A stretch of 64,000 nt of DNA from Rhizobiaceae bacterium. Lineage in GTDB: Bacteria > Pseudomonadota > Alphaproteobacteria > Rhizobiales > Rhizobiaceae. Location of the stretch: positions 310,001-374,000 of the forward strand of contig JAHBYW010000001.1 in NCBI GenBank assembly GCA_019635755.1. Reading direction: 5' to 3'. Position 1 is the stretch's first letter. Each line of letters opens with the position of its first letter. Shown here in pieces: positions 8,782 to 17,475 of this stretch. Both the position numbers and the translations under genes were made by a program. The notes under the pieces are model-generated. The model saw only the letters and a list, made by a program, of their open reading frames with translations. It searched no databases and was not told the origin of the DNA.

Positions 8782-9207
8782 ATGGATATCGTGGAGACCG
8801 CTGCCAAAACCAGCGAAATGCTTATTGAACTGACAGCCGATGTCGTGGCGGCTTATGTCAGCAACAACCCTGTGCCGGCAGCGGAATTGCCTAACCTCAT
8901 CGCCGATGTTCATGCGGCGCTGGGACGGGTCGGCGGATCTTCGGAGGTTCCCGCGGCGGAAAAGCAGAAGCCCGCGGTCAACCCGAAGAAGTCCATCCAC
9001 GATGATTACATCATCTGTCTGGAAGATGGTAAGAAGTTCAAGTCGCTGAAGCGCCACCTGATGACGCACTACGGCCTGACGCCCGACCAGTATCGCGAGA
9101 AGTGGGGCCTGGATTCGAGCTACCCGATGGTGGCCCCGAACTACGCCCAGGCGCGCTCGCAGCTCGCGAAGAAGATGGGCCTCGGCCGCAAGCGCAAGGG
9201 ACGCTAG
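8782..9207 (+). CDS. mucR: Ros/MucR family transcriptional regulator
   Basis: A 141-residue DNA-binding regulator of the Ros/MucR family, which in rhizobia and Brucella controls exopolysaccharide, motility, cell-cycle and virulence genes by binding AT-rich sites, often as higher-order oligomers. The amino half (about residues 5-55) is the oligomerisation region. The DNA-binding domain (about 70-130) contains [19 protein letters not shown]. Against Ros numbering, Cys79, His92 and His96 are kept, Asp replaces the second cysteine at 82, and Tyr replaces His at 97, so this is the Cys-Asp-His-His type. A basic GRKRKGR tail ends the protein. Its TAG stop overlaps the stop of the convergent downstream gene within CTAG (9204-9207). 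Confidence 0.93.
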   Translation: MDIVETAAKTSEMLIELTADVVAAYVSNNPVPAAELPNLIADVHAALGRVGGSSEVPAAEKQKPAVNPKKSIHDDYIICLEDGKKFKSLKRHLMTHYGLTPDQYREKWGLDSSYPMVAPNYAQARSQLAKKMGLGRKRKGR

Positions 9208-9566
9208 ACGGCGCCTCCGCCGACGACCCGATGCGGCGCCTCCGGGCGCCGTTTCCATTTCCGGGGCCGCCCTGGCGCGGCATCGATCGACCTGGCGGGC
9301 GGATCGATGCGGTCCAGTGCCTGCTTGAGAGCGATGTGGCGGTTGAGATCATAACCCCAATGCCTCCGCGCACCCTTGAGACGCTCGCGCTCCAGCAGGC
9401 GGCGCAGCCGCATCACCAGCGCTACGCGTTCCTCGCCCTGTGCCTGTAGTCCCGCTTCGAGGTCGAGGCCCGCAGCGAGGCGAAAGGCCACCCTCTGCGC
9501 GGCCTCGGCGGCAGATCGAGCCGCTTTCGCCCTGAATTCTCCAGCCTCTTCGACAAGACGCGACAC
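9204..9566 (-). CDS. Conserved-looking hypothetical protein, helical and basic
   Basis: A 120-residue protein from a GTG start at 9566, chosen because GGAGG lies seven bases before it. The upstream open frame reads as unlikely protein. The sequence is a long charged amphipathic helix rich in Ala, Arg and Glu (residues about 1-70), then [35 protein letters not shown] split over two helices, then a Pro/Arg-rich tail. It has no signal, membrane segment or catalytic motif, and I do not recognise a named family. It faces mucR and shares the CTAG at 9204-9207 as both stop codons. It lies opposite the DnaA-domain gene, so the 210-base gap 9567-9776 should hold divergent promoters. Confidence 0.6.
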   Translation of the reverse strand: MSRLVEEAGEFRAKAARSAAEAAQRVAFRLAAGLDLEAGLQAQGEERVALVMRLRRLLERERLKGARRHWGYDLNRHIALKQALDRIDPPARSIDAAPGRPRKWKRRPEAPHRVVGGGAV

Positions 9567-9776
9567 GCAGGAACCTCCGCAACGAAAGCGGCGAGCCTCC
9601 TGCCGTGGCGGGGGGAGGTGGATAGGATTTCGGCTCGATCCTGACAAAGACCCCGGCCCGCGCGTGTGAAAACAATCAGTTGCGCGTCCCGACAGAAATT
9701 CTTCGTTCCCATTTTGTTCCCGCAACTACGGCGCAAGGGTATAAGAACTTATTCCTATCATTCGAGGAAGAGTTCG

Positions 9777-10166
9777 TTGCGCCCCAGAACCAGCACCGCA
9801 TTCGCACCCGCCTTCGACTTCGAGCCCACGCGCGGCCATGAAACCGCGGAATACGTCTTCGATCTCTGCGAGGGCACGATCGATATCGTCGCCGCGCTCT
9901 TCAACATCAGCAGCAAGGACATCCGCAGGCCAGGCCGCGGCGAGCCGGACATCGCGCGCGTCCGGCAGATCGCGATGTACGTCGCGCATGTCGCCCTCAG
10001 CCTGTCCATGCGGGATGTCGGGCGGGGTTTCGCGCGCGACCGAACGACCGTCGTCTATGCCTGCCATCTCGTCGAGGACCTGCGCGACGATCCTGAATTC
10101 GACCGCCTCGTCCAGACGGCCGAGCGCATCGTTCAGGTCGCGATGGTGAACCGGAGGTGCGCCTAG
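9777..10166 (+). CDS. Stand-alone DnaA C-terminal (DNA-binding) domain protein
   Basis: A protein of about 129 residues that has only the DnaA domain IV helix-turn-helix. The motif ARVRQIAMYVAHVALSLS, then MRDVGRGFARDRTTVVYACH, follows the DnaA signature (RxxAMYL...IGxxFxxRDHTTVxxA). It lacks the AAA+ ATPase, so it cannot initiate replication itself. It may bind DnaA boxes as a regulator. The TTG at 9777 was chosen because GAGGAAGAG precedes it and the frame upstream looks random; an ATG at 9666 is the alternative. The DUF6456 gene begins two bases after its stop, so the two are almost certainly co-transcribed. Confidence 0.82.
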   Translation: MRPRTSTAFAPAFDFEPTRGHETAEYVFDLCEGTIDIVAALFNISSKDIRRPGRGEPDIARVRQIAMYVAHVALSLSMRDVGRGFARDRTTVVYACHLVEDLRDDPEFDRLVQTAERIVQVAMVNRRCA

Positions 10167-10167
10167 A

Positions 10168-10968
10168 ATGGAGCGCGAAACCCGGACCGCATGGCTGCGT
10201 GTCGCAGGATTCCTCGAGCGCGGTCCCGCGGAGACGCGGCCAGCGGCCAGTGACGGCCGTATCCTCCTCGACGGTGGCGACAGGGGGACCATCGGCGCGG
10301 CGGCCGACGTGCTGAAGGCGATGGCGGCGCGCACGCTGGTCGTACGGCGCGGAGCGGGTGTGGCGCTCACCGACCTCGGCCGGGCCTTCCTGCGACGCCA
10401 GGGCGAGGATGGCTTCCTTGCCCAGCACAGGGACCTGGAGCAGCAGACGATCGCGACGCCGGCCGGACTGCAGGCGGTCACGGTCAACCTCGCCGAATCG
10501 CCGCTGGCGCAGATCGCGCGGCGAAAGCAGCCCGACGGACAGCCCTTCCTGAACGAGCGCGAGGTGCGGGCGGGCGAAAGGCTGCGTGCAGACTATACGA
10601 GAGGGCAGATCATGCCGCGCCTCGGCGCCAACTGGATCGCGTCCGTGGCGTCCGGGCGGCGCGACGGCGCCGGCGGCATGGCCGACCTGACGGACGCCGC
10701 CCTCGCCGCCCGGCAACGGGTCGAGCACGCCATCGAGGCCGTGGGGCCAGAACTCGAGGGCGTGCTCATCGATGTCTGCTGCTTCCTCAAGGGGCTGGAG
10801 CAGGTGGAGATGGAGCGAGGATGGCCGGCGCGCTCTGCGAAGATCGTCCTGAGGACGGCGCTCGCCGTCCTGGCCCGTCACTACGAGCCCACGCAAGCGC
10901 GCGCAGATCGCCCAAGGCGGATGCTGCACTGGGGCGCGACGGATTACCGCCCGTCGCTCTGCGGCTGA
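10168..10968 (+). CDS. DUF6456 domain-containing protein
   Basis: A 266-residue protein whose carboxy part (about residues 125-240) matches DUF6456, a rhizobial domain of unknown role. It includes LGANWIASVASGRR, a Leu-rich helical stretch and VCCFLKGLEQVEMERGWPAR followed by a helix (KIVLRTALAVLARHY) that looks like a DNA-binding fold. The amino part (about 1-90) resembles a winged-helix region. It starts two bases after the DnaA-domain gene, in the same operon, which suggests a shared role in DNA binding or cell-cycle control. That role is inference. Confidence 0.78.
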   Translation: MERETRTAWLRVAGFLERGPAETRPAASDGRILLDGGDRGTIGAAADVLKAMAARTLVVRRGAGVALTDLGRAFLRRQGEDGFLAQHRDLEQQTIATPAGLQAVTVNLAESPLAQIARRKQPDGQPFLNEREVRAGERLRADYTRGQIMPRLGANWIASVASGRRDGAGGMADLTDAALAARQRVEHAIEAVGPELEGVLIDVCCFLKGLEQVEMERGWPARSAKIVLRTALAVLARHYEPTQARADRPRRMLHWGATDYRPSLCG

Positions 10969-10972
10969 CGGG

Positions 10973-11917
10973 TCACTGCGCAGCCGGGCGGGTGTAGCCG
11001 TCCGGCAGCGCCGGGATCGCCTTCAGATAGGCGGCGATCGCCGCCTGGTCCTCGTCCGGAAGGTGCGCGATGTTCTTCTGGACGGCCGCCATGGCGCCGC
11101 CGGGCGAATCGAAGTCGGGCGTGAACCCGTCCTTGAAGAAGGTGATGATCTCGCTCTCCGACCAGGCACCGATGCCATCGTCGCCCGGCGTGATGTTGGG
11201 GACGAAGCCGCTGCCTTCGGCAGCCGCGGCGCCGGCCAGCCATTCGGCCTTGCGCGGACCGCCGTCGAAGGTGCGCGGCGTGTGGCACTCGCCGCAGTGG
11301 CCAGGCCCCTCGACCAGATACTGCCCGCGCCGGGCCGCGTCGGTCGCGTCGGCCGCCAGGGTCACCACGGGATCCGGGCTCAGGTAGAGGAGCTTCCACA
11401 TGCCGACGCCGCGCCGGATGTTGAAGGGGAAGCCGAGCGCGTGGTCGGGCGCCCTCCCCTCCACTGCGGGCAGCGTCTTCATGAAGGCGAAGAGATCGGC
11501 GACGTCGGCCGTCGTCATGCGCGCGTAGGAGCCGTACGGAAAGGCCGGATAGTAGTGCTCGCCCTCAGGCGAGACCCCGCGCAGCATGGCATTGGCGAAA
11601 TCGCCGGCGGACCAGCCGCCGATGCCGTCCTCGGCATGGCTCGAAATGTTGGGAGCGACGAAGGTCCCGAACGGCGTGTGCAGCCCGAGCCCGCCGACCA
11701 GCTGGAGCTTGGCGTCGCCCTCGGCCTGGGGCGCGGCATGGCACGACGTGCAGCCGCCCGTCCAGAAAACCCGCTCGCCCCGCGCCGCGTCGCCGGCGGG
11801 CAGCGACGCGATCTCAGCCGCAGAAAGCCCGTCCGGGGCGGTCAGGTACCAACCCACCGCGGCGCCGGCGCCGCCCAGGACGACGGCGGCGACGACGAGT
11901 TTCTTCAGCAGCCCCAT
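10973..11917 (-). CDS. Membrane-anchored diheme c-type cytochrome
   Basis: A 314-residue electron carrier with an amino-terminal membrane helix (about residues 5-25) that anchors it to the periplasmic face. Two cytochrome c domains follow, with heme-binding motifs CTSCH (about residue 55) and CGECH (about 210) and candidate Met axial ligands downstream. This layout matches the cytochrome subunit of membrane dehydrogenases such as gluconate or alcohol dehydrogenase, but no dehydrogenase gene is near. It lies nine bases after the first cytochrome c' gene on the same strand, so the two are one transcript. The substrate and partner cannot be told from this sequence. Confidence 0.88.
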   Translation of the reverse strand: MGLLKKLVVAAVVLGGAGAAVGWYLTAPDGLSAAEIASLPAGDAARGERVFWTGGCTSCHAAPQAEGDAKLQLVGGLGLHTPFGTFVAPNISSHAEDGIGGWSAGDFANAMLRGVSPEGEHYYPAFPYGSYARMTTADVADLFAFMKTLPAVEGRAPDHALGFPFNIRRGVGMWKLLYLSPDPVVTLAADATDAARRGQYLVEGPGHCGECHTPRTFDGGPRKAEWLAGAAAAEGSGFVPNITPGDDGIGAWSESEIITFFKDGFTPDFDSPGGAMAAVQKNIAHLPDEDQAAIAAYLKAIPALPDGYTRPAAQ

Positions 11918-11926
11918 GCAGACAAG

Positions 11927-12355
11927 CTACATGCGGTAGGCCTGGTGGCAAGCCCCGCAATTCGAGGTGATGGCGCCGAACTGGGCCTGGAACGCGGCCA
12001 GGTCGGCCGGCGGGGCCGCCACGGCCGCCGCGACGTCGGCGGCGAACTTGTCGCCAGCCGCCTTGAAGCCGGCCATGTCTTCCCAGATCTTCGGCGAGGC
12101 TTTGGTGTCGCCCTTGTCCGAGCCGGCGGGGAAGAGCGCCTCGACGTCCCATTTCTTGGCATTGGCGTCGAGGGCCTGCAGGGCGGTCAGCACCGCGGCC
12201 GCGTCGAAGGGCTTTTCGCCCTTGGCGATGGGCGCGAGCTGGCCGACGAGGCCGCCGCGTTCCTTCATGATCGCCTGGCGGTCGGCGATGGGGTCGGCGT
12301 AGGCGGCCGATCCGAACATCGCGAGCGCAGACAGGGCAAGAACGATTTTCCGCAT
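11927..12355 (-). CDS. Cytochrome c' / c-556 class II (copy 1)
   Basis: A 142-residue periplasmic cytochrome with a signal peptide cleaved after about AYA (residue 19) and a four-helix class II fold. The single heme site, CGACHQAYR, is at the extreme carboxy end, as the family requires. Other conserved parts are DPIADRQAIMK at the mature start and FPAGSDKGDTKASPKIWED. It is the same length as the neighbouring copy at 12503-12931 and visibly homologous along the whole length. Class II cytochromes carry electrons or bind NO. It precedes the diheme cytochrome in an operon. Confidence 0.9.
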   Translation of the reverse strand: MRKIVLALSALAMFGSAAYADPIADRQAIMKERGGLVGQLAPIAKGEKPFDAAAVLTALQALDANAKKWDVEALFPAGSDKGDTKASPKIWEDMAGFKAAGDKFAADVAAAVAAPPADLAAFQAQFGAITSNCGACHQAYRM

Positions 12356-12502
12356 GAGATCCTCCGGGTTGCGAACGGGCTGCCTTTGGAGAGCTAACGG
12401 TGCGCGCGGGCGGTTTCATCCCGCAGCATCGGCAATCTGACGCGATTTCCGCGCGTCCGCAACCAGAGGATTAGTCAGTGCCGATCCGGCCAGGGTGGCG
12501 CG

Positions 12503-12931
12503 TCACTGCCGCCAGGCGCCGTGGCAGGCGCCGCAATTGGCGCCGATCGCCGCGAAGAGCGGTCCGAGCGCGGCTGCGTCGGCAGGTGCTGCCGCCACCG
12601 CGGCGTCGATGTCGCCCTTGAACCGGTCGACCGCCGCCTGGAAGCCCGGCCGGTCCTGCCAGATTTTCGGCGAGGCCTTGGTGTCGCCGGCTTCGCTGCC
12701 CGCGGGGAACAGCGCGTCCACGTCGAAGGCCGCCACGACCCACTGGAGCGCTGCCAGTTCCGCGCCGACCGCGGCCGCGTCGTAGGCCGACTTGCCCTGC
12801 GCGAAGGGCGCCAGCTGGCGAACGTGCCCACTGATCGATTTCATCGCGGCCTGGCGGTCCGCTATGGCATCCGCCCGGGCGGCGCCGGACAGCAGGGCGA
12901 GGGTCGCCAGGGCGAGCAGGCACGTCTTCAT
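12503..12931 (-). CDS. Cytochrome c' / c-556 class II (copy 2)
   Basis: A 142-residue paralogue of the adjacent cytochrome c' with signal peptide (to about ARA, residue 19), the motif FPAGSEAGDTKASPKIWQD and the terminal heme site CGACHGAWR. By eye roughly half the residues match the downstream copy, with highest agreement around the KASPKIW segment and the heme. The ATG at 12931 has a GGAG six to seven bases before it, so it was chosen over a longer frame. About 150 bases separate it from copy 1. Copy number and order suggest a local duplication. Confidence 0.88.
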   Translation of the reverse strand: MKTCLLALATLALLSGAARADAIADRQAAMKSISGHVRQLAPFAQGKSAYDAAAVGAELAALQWVVAAFDVDALFPAGSEAGDTKASPKIWQDRPGFQAAVDRFKGDIDAAVAAAPADAAALGPLFAAIGANCGACHGAWRQ

Positions 12932-13032
12932 GGAATCTCCGACACTGTATGACATTCGTCCGCACAGTGCCCGCACGGGTGCCGGCCGGCCATGCACAAA
13001 TGGCTGACATCTGCGTGATCGCCACCGCGCAA

Positions 13033-13060
13033 GAAAAAACCCGGCGCGATGGCCGGGCTT
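13033..13060 (-). terminator. Rho-independent terminator downstream of the superoxide dismutase
   Basis: Read on the minus strand, CCCGGC, a six-base loop and GCCGGG are followed by six T residues (the stem is at 13040-13045 and 13052-13057, the T run at 13034-13039). It sits 26 bases past the sodB stop codon, in the right orientation to end that transcript. Confidence 0.85.
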
Positions 13061-13085
13061 TCTCGGAAACGTTGTCGCTCGGCGA

Positions 13086-13688
13086 TCAGGCCCTGGCCTT
13101 CTCGTACATCTCGAGCACGTAGTCCCAGTTGATCAGGCTGTCGACGAATGCCTCGAGATATTTCGGCCGCGCGTTGCGGTAGTCGATGTAGTAGGAGTGC
13201 TCCCACACGTCGACGCCGAGGATCGGCTTGGCACCGTGGACGAGCGGGTTCTCGCCGTTCGGCGTCTTGGAGATGGCGAGCTTGCCGTCCTTCACCGAGA
13301 CCCAGGCCCAGCCGGAGCCGAACTGCGTGGTGCCGGCGGCGATGAAGTCCGCCTTGAACTTGTCGTAGCCGCCGAGATCGCTGTCGACGGCCTTCTGCAG
13401 CGCGCCCGGCAGCTTGTTGCCGCCGCCGCCCTTCTTCATCCACTTCCAGAAATGGATGTGGTTGTAGTGCTGGCCGGCATTGTTGAAGAGGCCGGCATTC
13501 TTGCCGAAGGACTGCTTGACGATCTCCTCGAGCGACAGCTTGTCCATGCCCGCCTCGGCCGCGAGCTTGTTGCCGTTGTCGACATAGGCCTTGTGATGCT
13601 TGTCGTGGTGGTACTCCAGCGTCTCCTTCGACATGTAGGGCTGGAGCGCCTCGTAGTCATACGGCAATGCGGGGAGTTCAAAAGCCAT
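13086..13688 (-). CDS. sodB: Superoxide dismutase, iron-type
   Basis: A 200-residue enzyme of the Fe/Mn superoxide dismutase family, which turns superoxide into oxygen and hydrogen peroxide. The metal ligands are His27, His76, Asp157 and His161 (in EYHHDKHH, QHYNHIHFW and DVWEHSYYID). Gln72 in FNNAGQHYNH sits where iron enzymes carry their active-site Gln, and the site used by manganese enzymes is Gly in TPNGENP, so an iron or cambialistic enzyme is likely. The ATG at 13688 was chosen because the family start MAFELPALPYDYEAL begins there. No signal peptide is present. A terminator lies at 13033-13060. Confidence 0.95.
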   Translation of the reverse strand: MAFELPALPYDYEALQPYMSKETLEYHHDKHHKAYVDNGNKLAAEAGMDKLSLEEIVKQSFGKNAGLFNNAGQHYNHIHFWKWMKKGGGGNKLPGALQKAVDSDLGGYDKFKADFIAAGTTQFGSGWAWVSVKDGKLAISKTPNGENPLVHGAKPILGVDVWEHSYYIDYRNARPKYLEAFVDSLINWDYVLEMYEKARA

Positions 13689-13774
13689 CGGACGTACTCC
13701 TTCTGCGGCAATGTGCGGGTGCGGTCCCGGACAGATAGTCATTTCCGCGCGCGAGGCAACCGCCAGCGCGGCGC

Positions 13775-14647
13775 TCAGCTCTTCGCGTGGGCAAAATCCC
13801 AATAGAGATCGCGGGCGGTCTTCGCCACCGGTCCGGGCTGCAGGTGACGATCCTCGATGCGGGTGACCGGCACGACCTTGGAGTGGTTGCCGGTCGAGAA
13901 GATCTCGTCGGCATCGAGGAAATCACGCACGGTCAGCGCCTTTTCCACCACCGGCGTGCCGTTCGCGGCCAGCAGCGCCATGGTTCGCGCCCGGGTGATG
14001 CCGGACAGGAACGTGCCGTTCGGCGCCGGCGTGAACGCCTGCCCGTCCTTGACCAGGAAGATGTTGGACGACCCGGTCTCGGCGACATTGCCCAGCATGT
14101 CCATGACGAGGCAGTTGTCGAAGCCGCGGTTGCGCGCCTCGAGGATGGCGCGGCCATTGTTCGGGTAGAGGCAGCCGGCCTTGGCGTTGGTCGGCATGGT
14201 CTCCAGGGTCGGGCGGCGGAAGGGCGACACGGTGAGCGAGAAGCCGGACGACGCGATCATCGGCGATTCGTAGAGGCAGAGGCAAAAGCGCGTCGACTCC
14301 GGATCGGCCGGGACGCCCATGTAGCCGCCGTGCTCGGCCCAGTACATCGGCCGGACGTAGACAGCGGTCTTGCCGTCGAACTTCTTCAGACCGTCCCAGG
14401 TCAGCCCGACGATCGCCTCCGCTGCCTGCGTCGGCTCCAGGCCCAGCGCCCGCGCCGAAGCGTTGACCCGCTCGGCATGGCGGTCGAGGTCGGGAGCGAC
14501 GCCTTCGAACCAGCGCGCCCCGTCGAAGACGCTTGTTCCCAGCCACATCGCATGGGATCGCGGACCGAGGATCGCGGGATTGCCCTCGTACCAGTCGCCG
14601 TCGACATAGGTCCACGTCTTCGACAGCGCGCCGACCGCAAGCGTCAT
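13775..14647 (-). CDS. ilvE: Branched-chain amino-acid aminotransferase-like PLP enzyme (class IV)
   Basis: A 290-residue fold-type IV aminotransferase. These enzymes transfer amino groups between branched-chain amino acids and 2-oxoglutarate, or act as D-amino-acid transaminases or aminodeoxychorismate lyases. Family marks are WYEGNPAILGPRSHAMW, SVFDGARWFEG, the PLP-lysine region TNAKAGCLYPNNGRA, and AETGSSNIFLVKDG. Length and the YVRPMYW segment favour an IlvE-type role, but substrate use cannot be proven here. It is 86 bases upstream of sodB on the same strand and divergent from the L,D-transpeptidase. Confidence 0.85.
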   Translation of the reverse strand: MTLAVGALSKTWTYVDGDWYEGNPAILGPRSHAMWLGTSVFDGARWFEGVAPDLDRHAERVNASARALGLEPTQAAEAIVGLTWDGLKKFDGKTAVYVRPMYWAEHGGYMGVPADPESTRFCLCLYESPMIASSGFSLTVSPFRRPTLETMPTNAKAGCLYPNNGRAILEARNRGFDNCLVMDMLGNVAETGSSNIFLVKDGQAFTPAPNGTFLSGITRARTMALLAANGTPVVEKALTVRDFLDADEIFSTGNHSKVVPVTRIEDRHLQPGPVAKTARDLYWDFAHAKS

Positions 14648-14887
14648 GTCCGTTGGCCTTTCGTTTTCCGATCCATCCAGAATACCGTTGCAGCTGAAGC
14701 GTCAACCTGCCTCGGCCGGGAATTATGGGAGCCAGCGGACGGCCCGTGTTGCATCACGGCCACACTGGCGTTTCGCCCGGGGCCGTGCCTTTCTTTGGCC
14801 ACGCTGACGCCGCTTTCGCAGACCGCTATCCCGGCGAGCCTGCACCGATTTGAAGAGGTGGCGGGCGCGACCAGAAGGTTATCCGGA

Positions 14888-15703
14888 ATGTCCGTCCTGA
14901 CACGACGCCTCGATCGCCGCGCCTTTCTCGGCGCCTCCGCCGTCGGTGCCGCCTCGATCGCACTCGGCGGCTGCACGATGATCTCGAGCGAGCCACCGAC
15001 CGTATTCGACCCCAAGCCGCCCACGGAGCCGGGGTTCGGCGACTTCAACGCGATGTATGCCGCCAAGGTGGACGAAGGCTACAACCTTCCGGCCATCCCC
15101 ATCGCGCAGATGGATCAGAAATATCTGCGGCAGATCGTCAAGGATCCGACGGGCGAGAAGCCCGGCACGATCGTCGTCGATACGTCGAGCTATTTCCTCT
15201 ATCTGGTCCGGTCCGACGGCAAGGCCTACCGGTACGGCGTCGGCCTCGGCCGCCCCGGCTTCGAGTGGACCGGCAGCGGCGTGATCCAGTGGAAGCAGAA
15301 ATGGCCGCGCTGGACGCCGCCGGCAGAGATGATCGCGCGCGATCCCAAGCTGGAGCAGTACAGCGCGGAAAATGGCGGCATGCCACCCGGACCGACCAAC
15401 CCGCTCGGCGCCCGCGCGCACTACATCTTCCAGAACGGCCAGGACACGTTCTATCGCATCCACGGTTCGCCGGAGTGGAAATCGATCGGCACCGCCGCGT
15501 CGTCGGGCTGCGTGCGCATGATCAACCAGGACGTGATCGATCTCTACGACCGCGTGCCAAGCGCCACGCCGATCAAGGTCGTGGCCGGCCTCGGCGGCAG
15601 CGCCGTCGCGGCGGCGTCGATGCAGGCGACCTCGGCGCGCTCGCCGCGCCGGGCGACGCCGATCGACGCAGGCGTTCCGAAGGATGCGATCCGGCTGAAC
15701 TAG
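14888..15703 (+). CDS. L,D-transpeptidase (YkuD domain), Tat-exported lipoprotein-like
   Basis: A 271-residue periplasmic enzyme that forms or changes cross-links in peptidoglycan (3-3 links or attachment to outer-membrane proteins). The amino end has a twin-arginine motif RRLDRRAFLGAS followed by a hydrophobic stretch and a possible lipobox LGGC, so it may be a Tat-exported lipoprotein. The YkuD catalytic core is at about 85-220 with the active Cys208 in HGSPEWKSIG...SSGCVRM. The final 40 residues are Ala-rich. The ATG at 14888 was chosen because the Tat motif begins there; a longer open frame upstream is not credible. Confidence 0.9.
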   Translation: MSVLTRRLDRRAFLGASAVGAASIALGGCTMISSEPPTVFDPKPPTEPGFGDFNAMYAAKVDEGYNLPAIPIAQMDQKYLRQIVKDPTGEKPGTIVVDTSSYFLYLVRSDGKAYRYGVGLGRPGFEWTGSGVIQWKQKWPRWTPPAEMIARDPKLEQYSAENGGMPPGPTNPLGARAHYIFQNGQDTFYRIHGSPEWKSIGTAASSGCVRMINQDVIDLYDRVPSATPIKVVAGLGGSAVAAASMQATSARSPRRATPIDAGVPKDAIRLN

Positions 15704-15721
15704 GTCAGGACGAGCCTGCGG

Positions 15722-17299
15722 TCAGCGCCGCAGGCTCCCGAGAATTCCCCTGACCAGCGCCCGGCCGAGCGACGAGCCGACCGATCGGACCACTGACTTG
15801 ATCGCCGCCTCGGTCACCGTCTGGCGCTGATAGCCGGACGGCTTGCGCCGGCTGCGTTCGCGGTCGTCGTCGTCATCATCGTCACGCCGTCCCTGACCGA
15901 AATCGGGCAGCGTCCAGCGCCCCTTGTCCTCGCGGCGGTCGTCGTCGCGATCGCGGTCGCGGCGGTCGTCGGCCGGGCGGTCGTCGCGCCGCACCGATTC
16001 GGCCGCCCGCTTCTGCAGCATCTCGAACGCCGATTCGCGATCCACCGCCGTGTCGTATTGGCTGGCGACGGGGCTGGCGGACATCACCTTGCGGCGCTCC
16101 TCCGGTGTGATCGGGCCAAGGCGCGACGACGGCGGGCGGATCAGCGTCCGCTGGACCATCGCGGGGATGCCCTTCGCCTCCAGGGTCGAGACCAGCGCCT
16201 CGCCCGTGCCGAGCTGGGTGATCGCCTGGAAGCAGTCGAAATCGGGGTTCGGGCGGAACGTATCGGCCGCGACACGCACCGCCTTCTGCTCGCGCGGCGT
16301 GTAGGCGCGCAGCGCGTGCTGGATGCGGTTGCCGAGCTGCGCCAGCACCGTCTCGGGGATATCCAGGGGATTCTGGGTGACGAAATAGACGCCGACGCCC
16401 TTGGAGCGGATCAGCCGGACGACCTGCTCGACACGATCGATAAGCGCCTTCGGCGCCTCGTCGAACAGCAGGTGCGCCTCGTCGAAGAAGAAGACGAGCC
16501 GTGGCTTCTCCGGGTCGCCGACCTCGGGCAACTGCTCGAACAGTTCAGACATGAGCCAGAGAAGGAACGTCGCGTAGAGGCGCGGGCTCATCATTAGCTT
16601 GTCGGCGGCCAGCACGCTGATGGCGCCGCGGCCGTCCGGCGTCGTGCGCATGATGTCGCTGATGCGCAGAGCCGGCTCGCCGAAGAAGTTGTTTCCGCCT
16701 TGCTGCTCCAGGATCAGCAGCGAACGCTGGATGGCGCCGACCGACGCCTTGTTGACGTTGCCGTAGCGGGCAGAGAGTTCGTCCGCGCGCGCCGCCATCG
16801 TCGCCAGCAGCGCCTGCAGGTCCTTCATGTCGAGCAGAAGAAGCCCTTCCTCGTCGGCCAGGCGGAACGCGATGTTGACGACGCCTTCCTGTGCTTCCGT
16901 GAGGTTCATCAGGCGGGAGAGCAGCAGAGGACCCATCTCCGACACGGTCGCGCGGATCGGATGTCCCTGCTCGCCGAACAGATCCCAGAAGATGACCGGG
17001 AACTCCTGGACGTCATACGGTTCGAGCTTGATCGTCTCGGCCCGCTTCAGCAGGAAGTCCTGCGCCGTTCCGATCGCCGCGATACCCGAAAGGTCACCCT
17101 TGATGTCGGCGGCGAAAACCGGAACGCCGGCGTTGGAGAACCCTTCCGCGAGAATCTGCAGCGTCACGGTCTTGCCGGTGCCGGTCGCGCCGGTCACCAT
17201 GCCGTGGCGATTGCCGTATTTCAGCAGGAGCTGTTCGGGCCGCTGGTAGCTGTCGTCCGGCTTGCGGCTCGCGCCGATGAAGATGCTGTCGTCCGCCAT
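15722..17299 (-). CDS. HerA-like ATPase (DUF853 family)
   Basis: A 525-residue P-loop ATPase of the helicase HerA-like DUF853 family, related to FtsK/HerA translocases. It has a Walker A motif GATGTGKTV at about residue 38, a Walker B region [17 protein letters not shown], and a later [16 protein letters not shown] sensor segment followed by an arginine-bearing [14 protein letters not shown]. The last 100 residues are a highly charged Arg/Asp-rich tail, probably disordered, before a final helical end. These proteins are thought to act on DNA, but the substrate is unknown. The start at 17299 ([14 protein letters not shown]) is where homologous sequence begins. It is divergent from mutA. Confidence 0.88.
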   Translation of the reverse strand: MADDSIFIGASRKPDDSYQRPEQLLLKYGNRHGMVTGATGTGKTVTLQILAEGFSNAGVPVFAADIKGDLSGIAAIGTAQDFLLKRAETIKLEPYDVQEFPVIFWDLFGEQGHPIRATVSEMGPLLLSRLMNLTEAQEGVVNIAFRLADEEGLLLLDMKDLQALLATMAARADELSARYGNVNKASVGAIQRSLLILEQQGGNNFFGEPALRISDIMRTTPDGRGAISVLAADKLMMSPRLYATFLLWLMSELFEQLPEVGDPEKPRLVFFFDEAHLLFDEAPKALIDRVEQVVRLIRSKGVGVYFVTQNPLDIPETVLAQLGNRIQHALRAYTPREQKAVRVAADTFRPNPDFDCFQAITQLGTGEALVSTLEAKGIPAMVQRTLIRPPSSRLGPITPEERRKVMSASPVASQYDTAVDRESAFEMLQKRAAESVRRDDRPADDRRDRDRDDDRREDKGRWTLPDFGQGRRDDDDDDDRERSRRKPSGYQRQTVTEAAIKSVVRSVGSSLGRALVRGILGSLRR

Positions 17300-17475
17300 T
17301 CCAATGCTCCGGCAACCGCTGGTCCGGCTTCTATAGCAGGCGTCGGCGACGCGACAATGCCGCGTCCGGAAATTGACGCTTGCGTCGCCGAAGGCGGTTT
17401 GGCAATCGGAACGAATTGGAGGCCGAGTGTTGCCCGGACGTGTCCGGTCCACCGGCCGACGCGGCTGGAGGCCCG

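Noticed and set aside
13689-13802. An N-terminal extension of superoxide dismutase in the same frame
   Set aside because: The extra 38 residues overlap the end of the aminotransferase gene and match no signal or family; the iron SOD family begins at 13688.
17300-17475. A cobalamin riboswitch upstream of mutAB
   Set aside because: No GCCACTG-type B12 box or characteristic core was found in the leader.
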